10,168 nt of DNA from Mariprofundus sp. (GTDB taxonomy: Bacteria > Pseudomonadota > Zetaproteobacteria > Mariprofundales > Mariprofundaceae): NCBI GenBank assembly GCA_021772845.1, contig JAJFLF010000096.1:1-10168 (forward strand). The letters are read 5' to 3'. The position numbers and the translations under genes were made by a program. Each line of letters starts with the position of its first letter. The stretch's first letter is position 1. The notes beneath the pieces were generated by a model. It did not search any database. It was not told the DNA's origin and saw only the letters and a list, made by a program, of their open reading frames with translations. Shown here one piece after another: positions 1-6,352 of the stretch.

Positions 1-1
1 G

Positions 2-1588
2 GGTATGGTGGTTAACGTTACTGCTGATACTGTTACTATTGATGTTGCTGCTAAAGATGAAGGTACAATTCCTGCCTCTGAATTTGCGCAGGCCGGTATG
101 GATATGCCTGCTGTTGGAGATGAAATTGATGCGCTGGTGCAGTCTTCTGGTGGCAGCGGTGGCGTGAAGTTATCTGTCCTGGAAGTAAAACAGCGTGAAG
201 CATGGACTGCTGTTGCTGCTGCTGCTGAAAGTGGTGAAGCGATTGATGCTGTTGTTACAGCTGCAATCAAGGGTGGTTATCGTGTCAGTCTGTCTGGTTT
301 GAATGCGTTTATGCCGCGTTCTGAAGCTGATACAGATATGCATATTAATGCTGAAGACCTGGTTGGAAAGCCTTGTAAGGTGGCGGTTCTCGAAGCGCGT
401 CGCAAGCCTGAAAATGTAGTTGTGTCCCGTAAAAAACCAATGGCTGCTGAGCGTGATGCCCAGCGTGCACTCTTCTTCGAAGGCAAAGCTGCCGGTGATA
501 AACTTACGGGTGAAGTGAAACGCATGGCTGATTTCGGTGCTTTTGTTGATCTGGGTGGTGTGGATGCTCTGCTTCACGTATCTGATATTTCATGGCGTCG
601 CATTAAACATCCATCCGAAATGTTAGCTGTTGGCCAAGGTGTGACAGTTGAGATTGTGAAATTGAATGCAGAAACTGGAAAAGTGTCTGTATCGATGAAA
701 GCACTGCAATCAGATCCTTGGGATAATGTGGCCGTTAATTATGAAACTGGCATGCGTTTGACAGGTACTGTACGTCGTTTGTTGGATTTTGGTGCAGTTG
801 TAGAAATTGAGCCAGGTATTGAAGGTATGATTCACCGTTCTGAGCTGAGCTGGATCAAACATGATGTAAAACCTGCCAGTGTATTGTCAGAAGGTGATGT
901 GGTTGATGTTTCTGTGTTGGAAGTCGATGCTGAAGCACGTCGTATCCGCTTGAGCCTGAAAGCCGTGAGTGAAAACCCTTGGCAGTCATGGTTGGCTGAG
1001 CATCCAATCGGTTCACATGTGACGGGTAAAATCAAAAATGTAACTGATTTTGGTTTCTTCGTTCCAGTTGCCGGTGGTATGGATGGGCTGGTTCATCTGG
1101 AAAATCTGTCATGGGATAAAAAAGGCACGGATGTTTTACCGGAATATACAAAGGGCCAGGAAGTTGAAGCTGTTGTATTGGGTGTTGATGTTGCTCAACA
1201 GCGTATTTCTCTTGGCATTAAACAGCTCTCCGGCGATCCGTTTGAAGTGTTTATGTCGGGCGTAAAGCGTGGTGACTGTGTGAATGGTAAAGTGATTGAG
1301 CTGAATCAGGGTGGTTCTGTTGTTGAAGTAGCTGAAGGCGTACATGCTTTCTTGGCTCGCCGTGAAGTACCGCGTGATGATGCTGATTTGAAAGTCGGTG
1401 ATGAAGTAGAAGCGAAAGTTATTGAAGTGAATCGCAAACGTAGACAGGTAAGTTTGTCTATTAGTCAGCAATTGCGTGATGAAGAACGTGATGCAGTACG
1501 CAATTATTCACAACAGACAGCTGCAAATTCAACACCATCAGCCCTGGCTTTGGAATTACAGCGTAAGTTTTTAGATAAACAGCTGTAA
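2..1588 (+). CDS. rpsA: 30S ribosomal protein S1, 5'-truncated by the window edge
   Basis: S1 binds mRNA on the small ribosomal subunit and helps place and unfold it for initiation. The reading frame is open to the window edge: a Gly codon at 2-4 precedes the ATG at 5, and the following residues match the middle of S1 domain 1. That ATG is therefore internal, and roughly 25 residues are missing by comparison with E. coli S1. Counting from the ATG, six S1 (OB-fold) repeats are visible at about 1-65, 78-143, 163-232, 248-319, 335-406 and 422-487. Repeats 3 and 4 carry the typical DFGA signature, repeat 5 has DFGF, and the regular DPW/NPW/DPF linkers separate the central repeats. A short tail rich in Gln, Ala and Ser ends at TAA 1586-1588. 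The linker between repeats 1 and 2 is Ala-rich (about 69-74). It is followed by ihfB, the conserved arrangement. Confidence 0.97.
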   Translation, partial: GMVVNVTADTVTIDVAAKDEGTIPASEFAQAGMDMPAVGDEIDALVQSSGGSGGVKLSVLEVKQREAWTAVAAAAESGEAIDAVVTAAIKGGYRVSLSGLNAFMPRSEADTDMHINAEDLVGKPCKVAVLEARRKPENVVVSRKKPMAAERDAQRALFFEGKAAGDKLTGEVKRMADFGAFVDLGGVDALLHVSDISWRRIKHPSEMLAVGQGVTVEIVKLNAETGKVSVSMKALQSDPWDNVAVNYETGMRLTGTVRRLLDFGAVVEIEPGIEGMIHRSELSWIKHDVKPASVLSEGDVVDVSVLEVDAEARRIRLSLKAVSENPWQSWLAEHPIGSHVTGKIKNVTDFGFFVPVAGGMDGLVHLENLSWDKKGTDVLPEYTKGQEVEAVVLGVDVAQQRISLGIKQLSGDPFEVFMSGVKRGDCVNGKVIELNQGGSVVEVAEGVHAFLARREVPRDDADLKVGDEVEAKVIEVNRKRRQVSLSISQQLRDEERDAVRNYSQQTAANSTPSALALELQRKFLDKQL

Positions 1589-1593
1589 CAGGC

Positions 1594-1602
1594 TGATATA
1601 AA
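1594..1602 (+). promoter_or_regulatory. Candidate extended -10 promoter for ihfB
   Basis: TGaTATAAA just after the rpsA stop fits an extended -10 element: the TG motif, one base, then a hexamer matching five of six consensus positions. No good -35 hexamer stands at 17 bases; a weak TAGATA lies 19 bases upstream. Transcription would start near 1609 and give a leader of about 130 bases before ihfB. E. coli ihfB is known to have its own promoters between rpsA and ihfB, which makes a promoter here plausible. It is called by eye only. Confidence 0.35.
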
Positions 1603-1621
1603 AGAGAAGTATGTAAGCTCG

Positions 1622-1646
1622 GGGTGGAGAGCATAGCTTTCCACCC
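1622..1646 (+). promoter_or_regulatory. Stable hairpin in the rpsA-ihfB gap
   Basis: GGGTGGAGAG (1622-1631) pairs with CTTTCCACCC (1637-1646) through ten base pairs, including one G-T wobble, leaving a five-base CATAG loop. No T-run follows, so it is not a standard intrinsic terminator. It could mark the processed 3' end of rpsA mRNA, slow exonucleases, or act as a structured leader element for ihfB. A second, weaker hairpin (GGCGGG 1703-1708 with CTCGCC 1720-1725) sits just before the ihfB ribosome binding site. The pairing is seen in the sequence; the role is inferred. Confidence 0.5.
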
Positions 1647-1741
1647 TATGCGATTAAGCAATGCTTCGAATTGGCCCGTTTTTTGCGTAGGACTTGTGGA
1701 TTGGCGGGGAGTATCTATGCTCGCCATGCTTGGAGAGTGTA

Positions 1742-2029
1742 ATGACAAAGTCTGAACTGGTAGAAATGATTACTGAAAAGCAAGAAGGCATCACCCGCCG
1801 CGAAGCTGAAGTTGTAGTGAATACGATTTTCTCAGTGATTGGTGATGCATTGGCAACAGGTGATCATGTTGAGTTGCGTGGTTTTGGTAGTTTTACAACG
1901 AAACAGCGTAATTCACGTTTGGGTAGAAACCCCAAGACAGGCGATTCCGTTATGGTCCCAGCTAAAACGGTTCCACATTTTAAACCCGGTAAAGAGTTGC
2001 GTGAGCGCGTGGATAGCCCCGCTGAATAA
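1742..2029 (+). CDS. ihfB: Integration host factor beta subunit
   Basis: The 95-residue protein has the usual IHF-beta length. IHF is a heterodimer with IhfA that bends DNA sharply at specific sites and so acts in nucleoid structure, recombination and transcription from bent promoters. Visible hallmarks are the MTKSEL start, the RGFGSF segment (46-51), GRNPKTGD (61-68) with the DNA-intercalating Pro64, and PHFKPGKELR (78-87). Together these separate it from HU. The start is chosen because GGAG (1732-1735) stands six bases upstream and the residues match the family N-terminus. The frame runs upstream to an ATG at 1694, but that extension matches nothing in the family. It follows rpsA as in many Proteobacteria and ends 7 bases before lapA. 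The partner subunit is not in this window. Confidence 0.96.
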   Translation: MTKSELVEMITEKQEGITRREAEVVVNTIFSVIGDALATGDHVELRGFGSFTTKQRNSRLGRNPKTGDSVMVPAKTVPHFKPGKELRERVDSPAE

Positions 2030-2036
2030 CAAACGC

Positions 2037-2348
2037 ATGCAAGGTTTTAACTCGGTGAACTGGATTAACGTCCTGTTGGTAATTGTACTAACCTCCTTTG
2101 CCACCATGTTTGCCATGGCAAATTTATTGCCTGTACAAGTACATTTTCTTGGTGTTAGCAGTTCTGATATTCCTATTTATATCCCGGTTTTTATTGCATT
2201 TATGCTTGGTTTTGCCGGTGGTGTATTGGCTTTGACCTTCTCCAGACGTAAACACAAACAAGAGATTGCCTGGCTTAAATCTGAACATGAGCGGTTGCAA
2301 CGGGAAGTGGATAATCTCAGAAACATTCCCTTGCAAGACGACGTATGA
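2037..2348 (+). CDS. lapA: LapA-family (DUF1049) inner-membrane protein
   Basis: This 103-residue protein has two hydrophobic helices (about 9-29 and 47-69). A basic stop-transfer RRKHK follows, and a charged cytoplasmic coiled coil lies at about 73-97. That is the LapA/YciS plan. In E. coli LapA works with LapB in the inner membrane to balance lipopolysaccharide synthesis through LpxC turnover. Position supports the name: it lies between ihfB and lapB, and its TGA overlaps the lapB ATG (ATGA, 2345-2348). The start is uncertain. ATG 2037 lacks a clear Shine-Dalgarno sequence and may rely on coupling to ihfB termination. A GTG at 2055, with AAGG about ten bases before it, would give a protein six residues shorter. 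Confidence 0.9.
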   Translation: MQGFNSVNWINVLLVIVLTSFATMFAMANLLPVQVHFLGVSSSDIPIYIPVFIAFMLGFAGGVLALTFSRRKHKQEIAWLKSEHERLQREVDNLRNIPLQDDV

Positions 2349-3484
2349 ATACACTCTTACTGGCGATTACAGCCTTTGCACTGGTGGTGTTGGTAGCACT
2401 GGTGTTGCGTCCAATTCAAGAAGAAATTGAACCAAAAAAAGAAGAAGATGAACGCATTTCACCACTGTTACGTGGTATCAATTATCTGCTCTCTGATGAA
2501 CCTGATCGTGCGCTGCAGGAGATGGTGCAGGTAGCGCGGTTGCGTTCAGAAGCCGCTGATGTCTATATGGCACTCGGTGAAATGTTTCGCTCGCGCGGTG
2601 AAATTGGTCGTGCGGTTCGTATTCATCAAAACCTATTAGCGCGTCCTGATCTCTCACAGGATATTCATCTGCAGGCACATGTGGCCCTAGCCATTGATTT
2701 TCAAACCGGTGGTTTACTGGATCGGGCCCTTGTACAGTATCAGAAAGCATTGAATATTCAGTCTGATCATGCCTGTGCTTTAGAGGCAAGTCTTAGAATT
2801 CGCGAACAGAGTAGAGAGTGGTTGTTGGCAGAGGAGTTGTTATCCCGGCTGGAACGTGTGCGAAATATCTCGTACGGTTCTCATCGTGCTTATCTGTTTG
2901 CCGAAGTGGCGCGTCAGCGTTTTGAACAGAGTGATTACGAAGGTGCGCAGGCGGATGCGGCTAGAGCACTTGAACTTGATGTTTCATGCGCACCAGCGCG
3001 AATTGTTGAAATTGATCTTGCCTTGCAGCAACAGGACCTCGACGTTGCTGAAGCTGGTATTCGAACCCTGTGGAAACAGGCGCGGGAGCATTTTCCATTG
3101 GTGATTCCTTCGTTGTTACAGCATGAAACATTTTATCAGAGCCGTGGTATCAATGTGTTGTCTGAGTTGTGGTTGGATGGAAAAGATGCGGAGTTAATCC
3201 TGGCGTGGGTTGAAGCATTGGCTCAGATGCGAGGCGTTGAAGAAGCGCAATCTTTATGTGATGAACTGTCATTTATTCCACACTCCTTGCGTCAATCCTT
3301 GCGTTTGAATGCAATGCTGGGAAAAGAATCGGATGTACATGCCGGTTTTGCACGCCAGTGGCGCAAAACAGCTAAGAACTATGTTTGTGAGCAGTGCGGT
3401 GTCGAAGTGGTTGAAGTGCGATGGCAGTGCCCGCAATGTCATTCATGGGGTACGTTGCATCCTAAAGCTGAGGAGAAAGTTTAA
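2345..3484 (+). CDS. lapB: Lipopolysaccharide assembly protein LapB (YciM)
   Basis: The 379-residue protein is close to the 389 residues of E. coli LapB. An N-terminal membrane anchor (about 3-21) is followed by an acidic/basic juxtamembrane stretch. A long helical TPR array follows (about 40-340), including the conserved FRSRGE segment near 81-86 and RIHQ at 92-95. The C-terminus is a rubredoxin-like metal knuckle with two CxxC pairs, Cys348/Cys351 and Cys362/Cys365. In E. coli LapB resides in the cytoplasmic membrane and brings the deacetylase LpxC to the protease FtsH, which limits lipid A production. All four metal-binding cysteines are present, so the protein looks functional. It overlaps lapA by 4 bases and pyrF by 1 base, so translation is probably coupled. 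Confidence 0.95.
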   Translation: MNTLLLAITAFALVVLVALVLRPIQEEIEPKKEEDERISPLLRGINYLLSDEPDRALQEMVQVARLRSEAADVYMALGEMFRSRGEIGRAVRIHQNLLARPDLSQDIHLQAHVALAIDFQTGGLLDRALVQYQKALNIQSDHACALEASLRIREQSREWLLAEELLSRLERVRNISYGSHRAYLFAEVARQRFEQSDYEGAQADAARALELDVSCAPARIVEIDLALQQQDLDVAEAGIRTLWKQAREHFPLVIPSLLQHETFYQSRGINVLSELWLDGKDAELILAWVEALAQMRGVEEAQSLCDELSFIPHSLRQSLRLNAMLGKESDVHAGFARQWRKTAKNYVCEQCGVEVVEVRWQCPQCHSWGTLHPKAEEKV

Positions 3485-4197
3485 TGTCGGACAATGTTAT
3501 GATTGGGGCACCAAATCAGGAAGATGCTATGCTGAACCGTTTGATGGTGGCACTTGATGTAAACACAGCTTATGCAGCCCTAGAAATGCGTGACAGACTG
3601 GGTGATTCAGTTGGCTGGTTGAAAGTGGGCTTGCGCCTGTTTGTTGCGGAAGGGCCTGCTCTGGTACGTGATTTGAACCGATCGCATCGTATTTTTCTTG
3701 ATCTGAAGTTTCATGATATTCCCAATACTGTAGCGCAGGCGGTTGAAAGTGCAGGTGAGCTGGGTGTGAATATGATCAATGTGCATGCCGGTGGAGGGCC
3801 TGAAATGTTGGCTTCTGCTGCTAAATCCGCTGCAGCATTTCCGGATATGAGTCTGATTGCCGTAACCGTGCTGACCAGTGATACGATGCCAAAAGAGCAG
3901 GCAAAAGTCGTTGCACTTGAGCGTGCGAAAATGGCGCAGGATGCAGGTTTGAATGGTGTAGTCTGTAGTGTGTTTGAGGCTGCTGCGATTAAAGCGGCTT
4001 GTGGCAGTGATTTTATCACGGTGACTCCCGGTATTCGTTGGGGTGGTCAGGATGTGCAGGATCAGAAGCGCGTGGCCGACCCTGCCTCTGCTATTGCCGG
4101 TGGTTCAGACTTTTTAGTGGTTGGTCGTCCGATTCTTCATGCAGTAGATCCTCGTCAGGCAGCACTTGAAGCGTTGTCTCTGATGCGATCAGCTTAA
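3484..4197 (+). CDS. pyrF: Orotidine 5'-phosphate decarboxylase
   Basis: This cytosolic enzyme converts OMP to UMP, the last step of de novo pyrimidine synthesis. The 237-residue TIM barrel shows the family residues in order: Asp25 in ALDV, Lys47 in LKVG, and the catalytic Asp73-x-Lys75-x-x-Asp78 in DLKFHDIPNTV. Near the end come VTPGIRWGG and VVGRPI, which bind the phosphate. The length matches PyrF of E. coli (245). ATG 3484 is chosen because AGGAG (3471-3475) lies eight bases upstream; the in-frame ATGs at 3499 and 3529 would also leave the barrel intact. The start overlaps the lapB stop (TAATG), a conserved neighbour relation in Gammaproteobacteria. Confidence 0.97.
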   Translation: MSDNVMIGAPNQEDAMLNRLMVALDVNTAYAALEMRDRLGDSVGWLKVGLRLFVAEGPALVRDLNRSHRIFLDLKFHDIPNTVAQAVESAGELGVNMINVHAGGGPEMLASAAKSAAAFPDMSLIAVTVLTSDTMPKEQAKVVALERAKMAQDAGLNGVVCSVFEAAAIKAACGSDFITVTPGIRWGGQDVQDQKRVADPASAIAGGSDFLVVGRPILHAVDPRQAALEALSLMRSA

Positions 4198-4220
4198 GTC
4201 TTTATTTTAGCAGGTAGACA

Positions 4221-5393
4221 ATGATTGAACACGCATATGAATCAACGCTGGCGCCCTATGCCTGTAAAACCTGTCATTCGCGCGGGCGTGTTCACAATGA
4301 ACCGGAAACAGCACATCGTAATCCTTATCAGCGTGACCGTGATCGCATCATTCACTCTACTGCGTTCCGTCGTCTGGAATATAAAACACAGGTGTTTGTT
4401 AATCATGAAGGTGATCACTATCGCACCCGTTTAACGCATTCGATTGAAGTGGCTCAGATTGCCCGCTCGATTTGTAGGTCCATGTCTTTGCATGAGGATT
4501 TGGCAGAGGCGGTGGCACTGGCGCATGATTTGGGACATACGCCCTTTGGGCATTCCGGTCAGGATGCACTTAATGCCGTGATGGAACCTTACGGTGGTTT
4601 TGAGCATAACCGCCAGTCACTGCGGATTGTAGAAGGCCTGGAGCATAAATATGCAGCCTTCACAGGCTTGAATCTGAGTTATGAAACACGCGAAGGCATT
4701 GTAAAACATCATTCAACTTATGATACGCCTCAAAATAGTGATTTGAGTCATTTTCGCCTGCATGAGCAACCAGCTTTGGAAGCTCAGATTGGTAATCTAG
4801 CTGATGAGATTGCTTATAATAATCACGATATCGATGATGGTTATCGCGCTGGCATGTTATCTATTGATGATCTGAAAGGATTGGCTCTGTTTGGTCGCTT
4901 TTACGAGGAAGTTGAACAAGAGTTTCCTGATGCGATTGAACGTTTGAAGGTGAACGAAACTGTTCGCCATATGATTAATTTCCTTATTGTCGATGTGATC
5001 GAAGAGACCAGTCTCCGCATTCAAGAACAGGAGATTACCAGTTTTGCCGATGTGCGCGCAGCCAGTTCTGCTCTGGTTGGTTTTTCTAAACCGGTCAGAC
5101 AGATGAACGGAGAAATGAAAAAGTTTCTCTATAAAAATATGTATCGCCATTACCGTGTTGCCCGTATGGCCAACAAAGCAGAGCGGGTCTTACGTGAAAT
5201 TTTTGAGGTATATATAGAGAATCCGTCCATGTTGCCTGAAAACCAGCAGCATGAAATGTCTGAAGCCAAAGTATCGAATGAACTGACAAAAAAACGACAG
5301 GCCAGAATTATTGCCGATTACATTGCAGGCATGACAGATCGCTATGCGTTGGAAGAACACGAGCGCCTGTTTAATGTGCATGCTCGGCCATAG
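4221..5393 (+). CDS. dgt: dGTPase-like HD-domain nucleotide triphosphohydrolase
   Basis: The 390-residue protein belongs to the deoxyguanosinetriphosphate triphosphohydrolase-like family, which cleaves dNTPs to deoxynucleosides and triphosphate and so lowers dNTP pools. It has the length of the shorter type, not the roughly 500-residue E. coli Dgt. Landmarks: RDRDRIIHSTAFRRL (38-52), TRLTHS with His73, HDLGHTPFGH (102-111) with His102-Asp103, GGFEHN (125-130), and LADEIAY with Asp195. His73, His102, Asp103 and Asp195 form the HD metal site. Substrate preference cannot be read from the sequence. The N-terminal Cys15-Lys-Thr-Cys18-His19 is an odd local feature. AGG at 4212-4214 precedes the ATG by six bases, and pyrF ends 23 bases upstream with no terminator between, so the genes are likely cotranscribed. 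Confidence 0.93.
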   Translation: MIEHAYESTLAPYACKTCHSRGRVHNEPETAHRNPYQRDRDRIIHSTAFRRLEYKTQVFVNHEGDHYRTRLTHSIEVAQIARSICRSMSLHEDLAEAVALAHDLGHTPFGHSGQDALNAVMEPYGGFEHNRQSLRIVEGLEHKYAAFTGLNLSYETREGIVKHHSTYDTPQNSDLSHFRLHEQPALEAQIGNLADEIAYNNHDIDDGYRAGMLSIDDLKGLALFGRFYEEVEQEFPDAIERLKVNETVRHMINFLIVDVIEETSLRIQEQEITSFADVRAASSALVGFSKPVRQMNGEMKKFLYKNMYRHYRVARMANKAERVLREIFEVYIENPSMLPENQQHEMSEAKVSNELTKKRQARIIADYIAGMTDRYALEEHERLFNVHARP

Positions 5394-5419
5394 TAATAGA
5401 TTTTCTGGGCACGCCTTGC

Positions 5420-6169
5420 ATGCGTGAAGTTGCTGATGTTCCAATGCACAAGCAGCCAACCGTTGTATTAATTCACGGGCTGTTCGGTTTTCGAAAACTG
5501 CTCTGGATTGAGTATTTTGAGGGTGTGCCAGCGATTTTTGAACAGATGGGTTTAAAAGTGATTGTACCCCGGCTGCCCACTGTTGGAAGTATTGAGCAGC
5601 GTGCAAGATCACTGGCGAAGCAGTTGGAATGTGTAGAGGGGCCACTGCATTTGCTGGCCCATTCGATGGGTGGACTTGATGCTCGATATTTTATCAATCA
5701 TTTGAATGGTGCAGAAAAAGTAGTAACGCTTACCACGCTGGTTACCCCGCACCATGGTTCCTCTGCGGCGGATTATGTATGTAGTCGACGATCTCCCTTG
5801 AAGCTGTTGGATGGAGTGCGCTCCCTGACCACAGAGCATTTACGTACATTCAATGCATCTACAGCTGATTCTCCGGATATTGTTTACAGAAGTTATAGCG
5901 CCACACGCAAGCTTGATGAGCAGCCGTGGATTGTACGGCGGTATGCCCGCTTTATTCAAAAACAGGAGGGCGATAATGATTCACAAGTATCTATTGCATC
6001 AGCCCAGTGGGGTGAGCATATCGCAACGCTGCCCTGCGATCATTTTGAGTTTATCTTCAAGGATCTGTGGTTGAACCCATTTCGAACTCGTGAAACATAT
6101 AATCCCATGCACGTGTACCGTGATATTGGTGAATGGATACTGCATTTCGAAGATGTGAAAAAGCAGTAG
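5420..6169 (+). CDS. Cytoplasmic alpha/beta hydrolase of the bacterial lipase (family I-like) type
   Basis: The 249-residue protein has an alpha/beta-hydrolase fold: LIHG (17-20) for the oxyanion hole, the nucleophile elbow AHSMGG with Ser82, a likely catalytic Asp187 in NDSQV, and His208 in DHFEF. HGLFGF, EYFEGVP and TPHHGSSAADY follow the pattern of secreted Pseudomonas/Burkholderia lipases (HGMLGF, DYWYGIP, APHKGSDTADF, as I recall them). Unlike those, it has no signal peptide and no adjacent lipase foldase gene, so it is probably intracellular. The substrate is unknown; an esterase, a phospholipase-like enzyme or a polyester-related hydrolase are all possible. The position after Asp that helps bind calcium in true family I lipases is Glu210 here. 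The start is uncertain: neither ATG 5420 nor ATG 5444 has a strong ribosome binding site. It begins 26 bases after the dGTPase gene. Confidence 0.82.
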   Translation: MREVADVPMHKQPTVVLIHGLFGFRKLLWIEYFEGVPAIFEQMGLKVIVPRLPTVGSIEQRARSLAKQLECVEGPLHLLAHSMGGLDARYFINHLNGAEKVVTLTTLVTPHHGSSAADYVCSRRSPLKLLDGVRSLTTEHLRTFNASTADSPDIVYRSYSATRKLDEQPWIVRRYARFIQKQEGDNDSQVSIASAQWGEHIATLPCDHFEFIFKDLWLNPFRTRETYNPMHVYRDIGEWILHFEDVKKQ

Positions 6170-6352
6170 TTCTTTCGATTCAAGCCCTTTCTATCTGAAT
6201 TTACTTTTGGAAACGGTGAGGGTGATGGCTTGGATTATCGCTATTTACTTGGAGTGATGAGTCTTCGGCATGTTTATTGCTTCTAAAGTTTTTATTAAGT
6301 AAACCGATAAATAGTTAGTTCAATTTAATGCGGTAGTTGGGGTATAGAGATC

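Noticed and set aside
5..7. ATG as the start of rpsA
   Set aside because: The frame stays open upstream to the window edge and the residues after it match the interior of S1 domain 1.
170..577. Minus-strand open frames within rpsA (and likewise in other genes)
   Set aside because: They oppose strongly supported genes, show no domain-like sequence, and reflect codon bias of the coding strand.
4263..4277. CxxCH (CKTCH) in the dGTPase-like protein as a c-type heme site
   Set aside because: The protein has no signal peptide and a complete cytoplasmic HD fold; heme c attachment needs export. The motif is probably coincidental.
6225..6257. Ten-codon open frame MAWIIAIYLE in front of the kinase gene
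   Set aside because: Too short to separate from chance, and no attenuator or regulatory codon pattern accompanies it.
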